This document shows positions 44,934 through 54,892 of a stretch of DNA of 63,496 nt, in pieces. Within the stretch, counting starts at the first letter, position 1. Every line of letters starts with the position of its first letter. The notes below the pieces were generated by a model. It ran no database searches. It was not told where the DNA came from and saw nothing but the letters and a program-made list of their open reading frames with translations. The stretch comes from Stereocaulon alpinum (taxonomy: Eukaryota; Ascomycota; Lecanoromycetes; Lecanorales; Stereocaulaceae), in contig JAEUBA010000123.1 in assembly GCA_018257865.1 (NCBI GenBank), positions 1 to 63,496 on the forward strand, read 5' to 3'. A program made the position numbers and the translations under genes.

Positions 44934-46166
44934 CTAAGAGGCGGTCGATGTTGCGAAATCATTTGCAATGGCTCCCTCGGCGATTGCAGTCTGGTTCTTC
45001 CTTGCCCGCTTTTTAATTACGTTCTCTATGAACGCTTCTCCGGCTTTATATGAGCTCCGTACCAGTGGTCCGCTGGCACAGTAGAGGAATCCCATGTCTA
45101 ATGCTCGTTGCCGCCACGTTTCGAAGACCGCTGGCGTAACGTAAGTGTGAACGGGCATGTGCCGTTTGGTAGGTCGCATATACTGTCCGAAGGTAACAAC
45201 GTCAACGTCAATCATTCGAAGCTGCGTCAAGGTTTCCCAGAGCTGGTCCTCCGTCTCACCGAGTCCCAACATAATGCTCGTCTTGGTGATAAGGCCTTCT
45301 TTAACTTCCTTTGCATGCTTCAGAACGCTCAAGCTCTGCCCGAACTTCGCTCTTCGATCACGCACCATCGGTGTTAATTTCTCGACAGTCTCTACATTAT
45401 GAGCATAGACGTCCAACCCACTCGTGGCGACTTTCGCCACCATCTCCAAATCTCCAGCGTAGTCGCCGGTTAGTGCTTCGACCAGCATACTAGGCGCCTT
45501 GCTTTTGATCTTCATTATGGTCTCTGCGAAATGGTTTGCTCCGCCGTCTGCTAGATCGTCTCGATCAACGGATGTAAGCACTACATACCCTAGTCCCCAT
45601 CGCTTCAAGGCCTCAGCTGTATGCTCAGGCTCATGTGGATCTAGTGGCGGCGGGGTTTTGGAGGTCTTCACAGAGCAGAATCTACATCCTCTTGTGCATG
45701 TGTCGCCCATGAGCATAATGGTAGCCGTAGCAGCACTCTTATCGGATCCACCCCAGCAGTCGCTGATGTTCGGACATCGAGCTTCTTCGCAAACGGTGTG
45801 TAAATTCAGCCCTCTAAGATCCCGCTTTATAGATTTGTAATTTGCGTTGTTTGGTATGGGGGTCTGTAGCCAGCTGGGCAGGCGGGTGATCTCTTTCTGC
45901 TTGCCAGCTTTCCCAACAAGGGCTGTGCGGATCACGGGCTCGTCATCTTCAGAAGGTGGGGATATGAACTCTGCCAGAGAGGGACCTGCGTTCAGGCGAT
46001 CTTTAAAAGTGGTTGGGGAGCGACGAGTTGTGGATGTAGGCGGGGCGGTAGGCTCTGTAGGTTCCGAAATTGCAGTGGCGAAGGTACGAATAGGGTACAG
46101 GGAGTGCTTAATGGTGGGTAGAGGAGGTGCATAGAGACACCGCAGTCTCGTCGCTTTTGACGCCAT
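44934..46166 (-). CDS. LIP5: Lipoyl synthase, mitochondrial
   Basis: This radical-SAM enzyme inserts two sulfurs into octanoyl-protein to form lipoyl cofactor for pyruvate and 2-oxoglutarate dehydrogenases and glycine cleavage. A single exon encodes 410 residues. The N-terminus is basic and hydroxylated (MASKATRLRC..YPIRTFATA), as in a mitochondrial presequence. The auxiliary 4Fe-4S cluster ligands are C126, C131 and C137 (CEEARCPNISDC), with the conserved Arg-Ser-Ser-Tyr at 370-373 supplying its serine. The radical-SAM cluster ligands are C157, C161 and C164 (CTRGCRFC). Family stretches LTSVDRDDLADGGA and FGQYMRPTKRHMPV are intact. It is divergent from RSM22 with a 185-bp gap. Confidence 0.97.
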   Translation of the reverse strand: MASKATRLRCLYAPPLPTIKHSLYPIRTFATAISEPTEPTAPPTSTTRRSPTTFKDRLNAGPSLAEFISPPSEDDEPVIRTALVGKAGKQKEITRLPSWLQTPIPNNANYKSIKRDLRGLNLHTVCEEARCPNISDCWGGSDKSAATATIMLMGDTCTRGCRFCSVKTSKTPPPLDPHEPEHTAEALKRWGLGYVVLTSVDRDDLADGGANHFAETIMKIKSKAPSMLVEALTGDYAGDLEMVAKVATSGLDVYAHNVETVEKLTPMVRDRRAKFGQSLSVLKHAKEVKEGLITKTSIMLGLGETEDQLWETLTQLRMIDVDVVTFGQYMRPTKRHMPVHTYVTPAVFETWRQRALDMGFLYCASGPLVRSSYKAGEAFIENVIKKRARKNQTAIAEGAIANDFATSTAS

Positions 46167-46351
46167 AGAGATATGTTAAACAGGTAGGTCAGGTTGATTA
46201 TCAAGTGGAATTGGAGTGTCTGGAGAAGAAGGTAATATCGAATGAGTGGCGATTAGATATGAGCGCTTGGCACGCTAGTCCAAGTATGAACAGCTTCAAA
46301 AGATCTTTGCTTAAACATACAGTTTGAGTATGCTGAAGCCACGATCGCAGG
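46167..46351. promoter_or_regulatory. Shared divergent promoter of LIP5 and RSM22
   Basis: 185 bp separate the two start codons. Both products are mitochondrial iron-sulfur proteins, so joint control is plausible. I see no recognised motif. Confidence 0.5.
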
Positions 46352-48721
46352 ATGCTCTTCCCTCTTGCAAGACAGCGAATATGTAGTTCATGCTCGTCTC
46401 AACTACATTCGCTATTCGCCAATGGTTTCTCGTCTACAGCTCGATCGCCTCGACAAGGGGGCAAATTCCTCCGTCAACATGGTTATCGACACGGACTACA
46501 GTCTTGTACGCGCACCTTTAGTACCAGCAGGACTTACAGAGCTGCTGTCGAGCATGAGAATATGCATGAGTCTGATCTACCCAAAACCCAGGTGCAGATG
46601 GAGGCGATAGTACGTCAAGCGCGACAGACTTTTGGGGAGACCCTGCCCCAAGATTTTCTTTCCCCTAAAGAGTACGCAATATATGAGAGGCTTTATGGTC
46701 CGCCGTCAGCGACCACGTTACCTGAAGACGTCGACTTGCTTCAAGGTATGGGTATAGAGGACGGTGACTTGCCTGGAAACGTACTCATGAGGGAAAATGC
46801 AGAAGGTGAATTGGAGGAAATCATGTACGAGGAAGGGCCCGCCGTGGAACATGAAGAGTTTGAGAGAATATCCAAGGAGGAGGATGAGACCCAGGAAGAC
46901 TTTAGGTCGCGTATGGCGGTGCTTCGGGACATCGCTGCTGCAAGGTCAACGGAAATCATAAAGGAGGTTAACGAGGCCCAGACCGTGCAAGAGGCCGAGC
47001 CGGGAGAAGGGAAAGAAGACGATTATGTGATAGAGGAGTCAGACTTCGAGGATGATGAAAGTCAAGAACTTGAGGAAGATGGTGATTTTGTCAGTGGCGA
47101 TTCCAAAAGGACACACCCATTGACAGCGGCCGGCCGTTCTCGCACCTCACCGACTACGATTCAGATATCCAAAGACACTGTTGTGGACCCAATAGCAGCA
47201 CTGCTTCGGGATGCCTCCAACAAGCACCTCACGGAGATGGCAGTCAAGACCTTTGGTGGACCTGGACTACCCAACTCTACAGCAACCTTACCTAGAGCTG
47301 GAGTAAAGCAGCAGCCAATTGCATTACAAGCATCTCAATTCCAGATGGGCGAAATGGAGGGTAATGCATACTTGGCTGCGATCATGCCGGGAGCTTATGC
47401 AACTGTGATGAGCACAATAGTAGAGGTCCGTAAGCGCCTTGGATCAGAATGGCTACGTAATCTTATGCGGAAGGGAGATGGTCCTCGCATTTTAGATGCT
47501 GGCGCAGGAGGAGCTGGTGTTCTTGCCTGGCGAGAAGTTCTTCGTGCTGAGTGGGAACTCATGCATCCTGAGGGCATACCTCATGGAAAACAAGTTCCAC
47601 ATGGAAAGTCGACAGTAGTTACTGGATCTGCTGCCCTGCGTAACCGTGTCAGCAATCTGTTAGAGGACACCACGTTCATTCCACGTCTTCCAGATTATGA
47701 TCCATCTCGAGATCATCCCTCGCTCGAGTCCAACAACCCTCAGCCAAGGAAGCAATACGACATAATCCTTGCTCCGCACACTCTGTGGTCTCTGAAAGAA
47801 GACTACATGCGGAAGAATCAAGTCCAAAACTTCTGGTCTCTGCTGAAGCCAAGGGGCGGAGTGTTGATCTTGATTGAGAAAGGTGTACCACGGGGTTTCG
47901 AGGTAATTGCTGGCGCGAGAGAAACCCTTCTAAAGTACCACATTGCGTCTCCAGGTGCTGAATTGGTCGAGCATACTATCGAAGACGCATCAGAGAACCG
48001 CTTTGGCTCCAAGGAGAAGGGCATGATCATTGCTCCATGCACGAATCACGGAAAATGCCCAATGTACATCACCGCTGGCTCAAGCCAAGGACGAAAGGAC
48101 TACTGTCATTTCTCGCAGCGATACATTCGCCCGCACTATCTGCAACGTATTATTGGTACACAAGGACGCAATCATGAAGACATACTTTTCAGCTACGTCG
48201 CTTTGCAGCGTGGCGTGGATCAACGAGAGACTGATAGTATCGTACAAGGCCAACCAGCAGCGGACGCAGCATTTGAAGGATATGAACATGAAGCGATGAA
48301 TACTGAGTCTACCGAGGATCAAACGCATAGCATGGAAAATCGCGTCACGCAAGTAAGCACACTCAGCTTACCCCGTGCCATCCTTCCGCCAATCAAGCGA
48401 CGTGGCCATGTGATACTCGACCTCTGTACCCCTGCAGGCAAGATAGAGCGCTGGACAGTGCCCAGATCCTTCAGCAAACAGGCATATCGAGACGCACGGA
48501 AGTCCAAATGGGGAGACTTATGGGCTTTGGGTGCCAAGACGAGAATTCCGCGCAATATCAGGGTGGGCTTGAACAAGTCAATAGAACTGACAAGAGACGT
48601 TCTCGCTGCTAAGGAGGAGGAGGACATGGAAGGTAGGGCTCCAAGAGCCCCAAAATCCAAATTTGGGAAGCCGCCAAAGAGGGATAAGTGGAAGAAAAAG
48701 AAGGTGGTAAAGGACTCTTAA
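46352..48721 (+). CDS. RSM22: Mitochondrial ribosome assembly factor Rsm22 (METTL17)
   Basis: Rsm22 is a methyltransferase-like protein that binds the mitochondrial small ribosomal subunit; the animal homologue is METTL17. A single exon encodes 789 residues. The N-terminus (MLFPLARQRICSSCSSQLHS, later RTFSTSRTYRAA) is a mitochondrial targeting sequence. A long acidic linker follows (about residues 205-250). The degenerate SAM-binding region has ILDAGAGGAGVLAW and ends in strand FWSLLKPRGGVLILIEKG. Four cysteines match the 4Fe-4S ligands described for METTL17: C563, C569 (CTNHGKC), C585 (DYCHFSQR) and C692 (LDLCTP). The C-terminus is lysine-rich. The length is typical of fungal members. Confidence 0.93.
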   Translation: MLFPLARQRICSSCSSQLHSLFANGFSSTARSPRQGGKFLRQHGYRHGLQSCTRTFSTSRTYRAAVEHENMHESDLPKTQVQMEAIVRQARQTFGETLPQDFLSPKEYAIYERLYGPPSATTLPEDVDLLQGMGIEDGDLPGNVLMRENAEGELEEIMYEEGPAVEHEEFERISKEEDETQEDFRSRMAVLRDIAAARSTEIIKEVNEAQTVQEAEPGEGKEDDYVIEESDFEDDESQELEEDGDFVSGDSKRTHPLTAAGRSRTSPTTIQISKDTVVDPIAALLRDASNKHLTEMAVKTFGGPGLPNSTATLPRAGVKQQPIALQASQFQMGEMEGNAYLAAIMPGAYATVMSTIVEVRKRLGSEWLRNLMRKGDGPRILDAGAGGAGVLAWREVLRAEWELMHPEGIPHGKQVPHGKSTVVTGSAALRNRVSNLLEDTTFIPRLPDYDPSRDHPSLESNNPQPRKQYDIILAPHTLWSLKEDYMRKNQVQNFWSLLKPRGGVLILIEKGVPRGFEVIAGARETLLKYHIASPGAELVEHTIEDASENRFGSKEKGMIIAPCTNHGKCPMYITAGSSQGRKDYCHFSQRYIRPHYLQRIIGTQGRNHEDILFSYVALQRGVDQRETDSIVQGQPAADAAFEGYEHEAMNTESTEDQTHSMENRVTQVSTLSLPRAILPPIKRRGHVILDLCTPAGKIERWTVPRSFSKQAYRDARKSKWGDLWALGAKTRIPRNIRVGLNKSIELTRDVLAAKEEEDMEGRAPRAPKSKFGKPPKRDKWKKKKVVKDS

Positions 48722-49471
48722 TGTTCTGTCTCATTCTCTTCCATTACTTGTACACTATTGAGCAGCTTTTGTAAAAAATCGATGCCCATCTCTCCAGCTT
48801 GCTTCTTTGCACAATCATCGCGTTTACAGCCCAAAGCGGCGAGTCAACACTGTATTTGCAGCCTTGTGCCACTTTATCAAAGCGAACTCACACGTCAAAT
48901 AGCCGTATGACCTATGTATATCCAGCTTTCTATCTCTCGACATAGGTCCAATTTGAGGACAAGTCCCCGATTTGGTGTCAGATTCGCAATTTTAGTCTAC
49001 CGGATAACAGTATATTGATTACTGAAACTCTGTAGTCCTAACTTCATGGTTCAATCTACTTGTTCTGACTTGTTCTGCCTTGGCTGCTTCGTCCTGCTCC
49101 AGAGTGGCTTGAAAAGTCAGTTGACATGCTAACAAATAGCGTGGCTAGGGTGCCGGAACCCAGCTCAACAGCAATGAGAGGCTAAGAATGAGAGTGTGGC
49201 GTCTGTACCACAACACCCCTTTCTATTGATCATGTGTCGTCTATCAATGTATGTCATCAGTGCGTCTGACAAAAAGTGCAATGTCTGTACAACAACGCAC
49301 TTGACACATTTTGGATAGCACCCAGTAACTTCAAATGTGCAAGTTTTCTTTTTCTCCCTCTTACTTCTGTACAAAGTCTCCCCTCATCAAGTTATTACAA
49401 CAGAACTCAACACCACCACGCACGAGCCAAGCCCGTCGAGAAAATTACATCAAACACCGAGAAGCATCAAG
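48722..49471. other. Intergenic
   Basis: No gene is supported. CTTGTTCTGACTTGTTCTG near 49059-49077 is a short tandem duplication. The right end is the 5' flank of a possible small gene. Confidence 0.4.
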
Positions 49472-49639
49472 ATGTCGAGCACACTACAAGCATACCAGCA
49501 CAGCCTTGATCCCGACGGATCTGATCTCACACCAGGTCCAGCACCACCGGGGGAGATGCTGACATACTTTGGCCCCGATCCTAACGGTCCTGACCCTATC
49601 CCCGGCCCACCACCACCATGGGAGACGCGGGCTATCTAA
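49472..49639 (+). CDS. Possible small proline-rich protein (55 residues)
   Basis: ATG at 49472 in good context (ATCAAGATGTCG) opens 55 residues. The peptide contains two similar blocks, DPDGSDLTPGPAPPGE and DPNGPDPIPGPPPPWE, spaced 22 residues apart. The frame extends upstream to a Met at 49337, which would add a hydrophobic start (MQVFFFSLLLLYKV) that might be a signal peptide. The internal duplication and Pro/Asp/Gly bias suggest an unstructured peptide. It may be a real short gene, a processed repeat peptide, or chance. Confidence 0.35.
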   Translation: MSSTLQAYQHSLDPDGSDLTPGPAPPGEMLTYFGPDPNGPDPIPGPPPPWETRAI

Positions 49640-50339
49640 TATGTTGACACTTCATTTTGGGCCTCACAAGAAAGCACCTCCATCAGTCAGGACCGCAAGT
49701 GTTGGGCTCTGAGAGAAGTGTTAGGTGGATACTCGTGACTCTCAATCAATGAAGATGGAGGGATATAGCGAAGACTCTTGTTGCCTATGCTGAAAGTTGT
49801 GCATGCATCCTATTGCGTCTGCTAGAAGAATACTTACAGCATATACAATGATGTTCTAGCATTGATTCTTCTTCAACTTTAAGCACCAAACATATCCTCC
49901 CTGAGAAAAGCTAACAACACAAGTCCAAACCTGCGATCTGAGTAGCATAGAATAGCTCCGCGGGCTAGGCGATTGCGACGAGTGGCTGATTGGTTCAATT
50001 GAAGTAGAGCAGCTCAAACATCCACGGCATCCTGAACTTGTATGATCTTGCTGCAGCACAGGTAGGTAGGAGTATTGAACCGTTCAGGAGTCGTTCCTCC
50101 CCTATGCACATAATTTAATACTTCCATCATTGTCGAGAAATATACACCGGCACCGATTAGCGATGTCGAGGTTTTCGCTCGTACGACAGCTTGACCAGTT
50201 TTGTGCAACACTTACAATGCGGACTTCAACGGCGCCCTTCCTAAGTGGAAGATCTATCGACTTGGAGACCGCGGGTACTGAAAGTCGCAAAGTCTTCCTC
50301 AAGTGGGTATATCTCCGAACATGCTGCTTTCAGGCGTCT
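49640..50339. other. Intergenic, head of the second NLR relic
   Basis: No intact gene is seen. From about 50120 the plus strand may carry further decayed N-terminal sequence of the relic that follows. Confidence 0.35.
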
Positions 50340-52637
50340 CTAACAAACATTAATCAAGGGTCACACCAGACGATCAATTTGATGGTATCACTACCTTTTA
50401 CGATGGGGCTGAGGGTGAAAGCGCTGTTGAGTAGGTTGCCTGTTTGGATACTTGCGTCAAACTCATCATGCTCTAGTCTTGTGGCGGTTCTTTTGGATCA
50501 TTCAAATCACGGGACGGCTCTGGTGATCATTGGCTGAGAGACTATCTTCCCAAAGCTCTGCCTCGACTGCGAATTTTAATCTATGGATACGATACACGAC
50601 TTGACGAGAGTAAAGGCAAGCAATCGATCATTGATTTGGCTAAGGCGTTGCTGGCATCGTTGAAGGCCCATCGACGATCTCCTTCCGTGAGAATTGCTCT
50701 ACTAGGCATCTCGTCAGTCAAGATTTACTTACACTCATTAATCATCAAGCCGTCCCATTATCTTTCTCGGTCACATCTTAGGAGATCTGATATCAAGGAG
50801 GTAAGTCCATTACCTGCGCTGTGTAGACTCTTACCAGGGAGAAGACCAACGGCTGATGGCATTCTGCAGCATTAGCGATGGCCATGGGCGAAATGGACCA
50901 TAGTCCTGAAAGTAGGAAGCTTTTCAAAGCCTGCTGTTGACTAATTTTCTTTGGCGTACCAAATCTTGGCCTGCGCCACATCCAACTACGGACTCTAGCT
51001 GAGTCCAAGCCATCGGAGAAGCTTGTAGATGACCTTGTCGTCGATAAGGATTTGGAAGCGTCTCCACTGCTGCGAAAATTGACGAAGAAATTTTACAGTT
51101 GGTGTCAGGAACAATCCTTTCAGATTATTGCTTACTATGAGAGCGAGAGGGTACTCATGCCGTCGAGGTAAGTCAAACGCTGCTTGTTAATACAAGTATC
51201 TGATGGCTTGATCACCGATATCCAATACCGGAGAATTGCGAAGCTCTGGCCCGAAGATATGAATGTTTACCGAGGAGTCAGCCACGAGGATTGACGGGCA
51301 AAGCGACTCACGTAATGATATCCCACATAAAACCAACAACTCGGATCTTGTCAAAACTTCACAATATCAGTAATCCTCATTATACAGATATTGTACGGCC
51401 ATGTATTGAGGGTCTTGTGCACAAAGCGCTAGCTGTGATTATAGCACGTTTCTCTAGTAAGACTGACATGTCATCTGTCTGATAGGTTATGGGAAAGCCT
51501 TTTCTCACGTAATCAGTGCTTTCACACAACCAACAGAAAGTGTTGCGCAACCTTAGCCTCATACCCATTGGCGAGATTCGCAATTAAAAAGGTTAGAAAT
51601 CCCAGCCCAGGTACGTTACAATGGATCTTTGACGACAAGCTTTTCACGTCATGGCGGTATTCGCCGAGCGCTTCGGTACTAGGGATCATTGAATCTCCTG
51701 GCCAGGACAAATCAGTCCTAGCAAGGTTCGTGACCGAGCATTTGGAGGATTGCTCGAAGAGCTGCGCCGTGATCTACTTCTTCTGTTGTAAGCAGGAGCA
51801 AAACTTCAGCCACGCGACAGATATCCTTCGAGCGCTTATCATCCAGCTCATAGATTCCTAGGAATCGTTCGAGTACTTGCCTCCTGTCTCCCAACCTGAT
51901 AGCGACCGCTTTTTGAGCGCACCTGTATCGATATCGTGGGATTGAATCGAGAGATTGGTAACGAACACTGGCCACAAATTTGTCTACTGCGTTATCGATG
52001 CTGTTGACGAATGTGGCGAAGATGATGGGCAACGGTCCGACCTTTTATGGCACATCGGTGGTATAATAACCAAGAATCACTATTTGATGAAGCTCTTGAT
52101 AACCAGCAGACCTGGTGAAGATGACATCGTGAAACGATTGAATTATTATCCTATTTTAGACCTACAAGCCCGGCCGGAGGATCTGAAACACTTCATCAAC
52201 TCGAATTTTGAGGATTTTCCGGACTATGTATTCAAAGACTATCTTAAAACAGTGCTTTTGAATTGTCCTCTTGAACAAGCTGGAGGGACCTTCCTGTGTG
52301 TATCTATAGTCGTAAATCTGATAGCTGATCTCGAGGCGCCAAGCCCGCATAGCATTCGGAGAGTTTTGGTAGAAAATTCAAAAGTCTTGGACTAGCTCTA
52401 CGTGAAATTAGTTTCCCGCTTGATCGCCACCGATACCTTTGCTAAGGTACTGATATGGGTCGCGCACTCGAAAAGACGGCTTAGCGTTGAAGAGATTGAA
52501 GACGCCATTAATTACGACCCCAACATCAAACCCCACAAACCACTGTTAGAAATGTCCGAATATCGAGTGTCTATACGCAGCGAGTTCTTTCGCAGAGAGC
52601 TCGGAACGCTCTTTGGTACTCAGAGAAAGGCTATGTA
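50340..52637 (+). pseudogene. Decayed alpha/beta-hydrolase-NACHT (NLR-like) gene
   Basis: Homologous blocks lie in order but in different frames and are broken by stops. The N-terminal hydrolase is seen as GSFKSRDGSGDHWLRDYLP and LPRLRILIYGYDTRLDESKG. The segment that should hold the nucleophile reads SRPIIFLGHILGDL in another frame, so the usual GHSLGG serine is gone. A TGA interrupts KACC/LIFFGVPNLGLRH. The NACHT part has WIFDDKLFTSWRYS, then a ruined P-loop (ESPGQDKSVLA instead of GxPGSGKS), SCAVIYFFCCKQEQNF and, after a stop, Walker B YCVIDAVDECGEDD. A further stop at 52393 precedes the last piece (VSRLIATDTFAKVLIWVAHS). Several independent lesions mean no functional product is expected. 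Confidence 0.85.
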
Positions 52638-53658
52638 AGGCCGAAGTGCCAGCCAAATGCTAATAACTTCATAACTGCATGAACAACATGCAGATTCACA
52701 TATGTATCGCTCACGAATTGAACACTATTCGAAGTTGAAGATGACAAGAGAAGAGGAGGCGAGGGTTCACTAGCCGCAAGTAGCCAATACCATCACGCAA
52801 AGACATCGCTACCCCGATATTTGATCGTGCAGCTGAAATCTCATTTTCTGCAGGTTGTCCCTCTAGATCCCTCTGTCCGCTCGAGGCATCCTAGAGCGCT
52901 CTAACTTGTTATTAGCAGGTTCTAATATGGTCGTCTGAAGTAGTTCATAACAGCGATCCTACTAGAAAACCTTCTAAGAATCGTACCCGTACCATTTGCC
53001 CAGGCTTGTGATACTGAGGCTACGTTGTTAGAGAAACAGAGCTTCAATTCAGCCAAGAAGGGGCTCTGAAAGGAAGGGATGCTCAACCTAAGCCTTGCGA
53101 CTGGATGAGTTGCCGCAGGTGACCCTCTCCTCGGTAAAAGCTGTCGGCGTGTAGGACCAGGAAGACGTAGGGAGAGGAGACTTGGCTAAATTGGTGAGCT
53201 AGGTCTGTCTAGTCTGCATGTGCCGGGTCCGACGTACCGATAATAGAAATGGTTGATCGAGGGAATTGATATGCATAGTCTGTAGTAGAACTAGATGTAA
53301 CAAAGACCAGGTATCGCCGCAAGAGCAGATCAACGTCGCCCAATTCAACTTCCATACGAGAGATAGCACGAGCAACAGCTTGTCATAAATGCAGGTTCCT
53401 CATCAAGAAGCTGCTCTATACCGCAGCTGAAAGCTTTTCCTCTTTCAATGTCTTGGCAGCATCTCCACTAGCGTCTCCCTAGCGCCTCGCTAAGCCTTTC
53501 CGCTCACACGACAGGGGACCAATTTCTCGACAGCGCTTCATTAACTCATTGACCACAACGACAGTCTCTTCCACCTACCCATCAAAGGCTCTACAAAGCC
53601 CCCCACCCGACAAAAGCAAAACAAAACATAATCCATCAATACAAGCCAACCCGCCAAA
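52638..53658. other. Intergenic: NLR relic tail and RPS27 promoter
   Basis: No gene is seen. The last 150 bp are C- and A-rich with CTCTTCCACC-type pyrimidine tracts, usual before ribosomal-protein genes. Confidence 0.45.
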
Positions 53659-54091
53659 ATGGTACGCCTCCGCCCGTAATGAAGACCATGACTTCACCAA
53701 ACCGCCACCCACTAACCCACCCCCCTTCAGGTCCTCGCACTCGATCTCCTGAACCCAACACCAGCCGCCGAGGCGCGAAAGCACAAGCTCAAGGTATGCC
53801 CCTGCCCTCCACCCCTTCACCCTCTTCTCTTCACCTCTCCAACTCCCGCCCCGTCTACCTTTCCCCCTCAAAACACCACCCACTAACCCCCACCCCTTCC
53901 AACCACAGACCCTCGTCCCCGCCCCCCGCTCCTTCTTCATGGACGTAAAGTGCCCGGGCTGCTTCACAATCACAGTGGTCTTCTCGCACGCCCAGACAGT
54001 GGTTATTTGTGGGGGGTGCTCGACTGTGCTTTGTCAGCCTACGGGGGGGAAAGCGCGGTTGACGGAGGGGTGCTCGTTTAGGAGGAAGTAG
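53659..54091 (+). CDS. RPS27: 40S ribosomal protein S27 (eS27)
   Basis: Three exons, 53659-53661, 53731-53793 and 53909-54091, give 82 residues, the standard length. The first coding exon is only the start codon (AAAATG|GTACGC), then a 69-nt intron ends in CCCCCTTCAG. Exon 2 encodes VLALDLLNPTPAAEARKHKL. After a 115-nt intron, exon 3 begins TLVPAPRSFFMDVKCPGC. The zinc finger is complete with C37, C40, C56 and C59, and the C-terminus is KARLTEGCSFRRK. The protein sits on the 40S subunit beak/platform side. No long open frame reveals this gene because of its splitting. The coding strand switches from C-rich to G-rich within exon 3. Confidence 0.96.
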
Positions 54092-54892
54092 ATGATGGGG
54101 GAGGAGTGGTTTTTGTGGGATGAATTCATAGAGGCAAGGATAAAAGATGGTCATTACAACGGACGGGCGTTTGCATGTGAGGCCGGATATCTTGCTTTTT
54201 AGCACAGTACGGGAATGTGGAGGGGAGGAGGGTTGTGGTGATGTCGAGTGGGAGTGTATGCTAGGAGCAATCAAGGCATTTTAGATCTATGATTGGCTGC
54301 TATTCTGCGGTGCTTTGTGTGGCGTAATATCCTCTGATCGGTGTTCCTGGCTTCTCATGGCAGTGCTAACGGACCCATTCGCCTTCGCCTTCAAATACCA
54401 GGGCTAATATGTCTATGAGCAAAGGCATAATGTAGACCTTCACGGGTTCATGCAGGGTTCTCCTTAATCTACTTTAGATACCTCACTGTTGGCCCGTACT
54501 TGGAGTAGAGCCCAGTTATTCGCAGCGGATTTTGCAGAAATTGAGATAGGGAAAACTGGTGGATCCAAGGGGATCGCTGTATTTCTCGTATGACGATGTC
54601 GTCAGTGATATGTTTGTCCGCGAGGGATGACATTCTGGTGGCGTAGGTAGTGATAGGGAGATTCAAGTGACTCGAGTAAGGCACAAAGAGCGTTGCACTA
54701 TGTAAAAGACGGGCTGAACAAATGCTGACTACATTGAGAGGTCATTGATGAGTACAAGCACGACTATGCTGTCTTTCATAAGGACTATAGCCCCTCTCAG
54801 TCAGGGGAAATCGCGCGGCTCATGTTCTGTAAAGTCGAATACAAGGGTCGTTATCCCAACTCGCTCCTCTGGTTGTGGCTGAAATTCGCTGG
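54092..54892. other. Convergent intergenic region
   Basis: No gene is supported; a minus-strand frame at 54469-54684 has no recognisable content. It contains the 3' flanks of RPS27 and the LRR gene. Confidence 0.45.
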
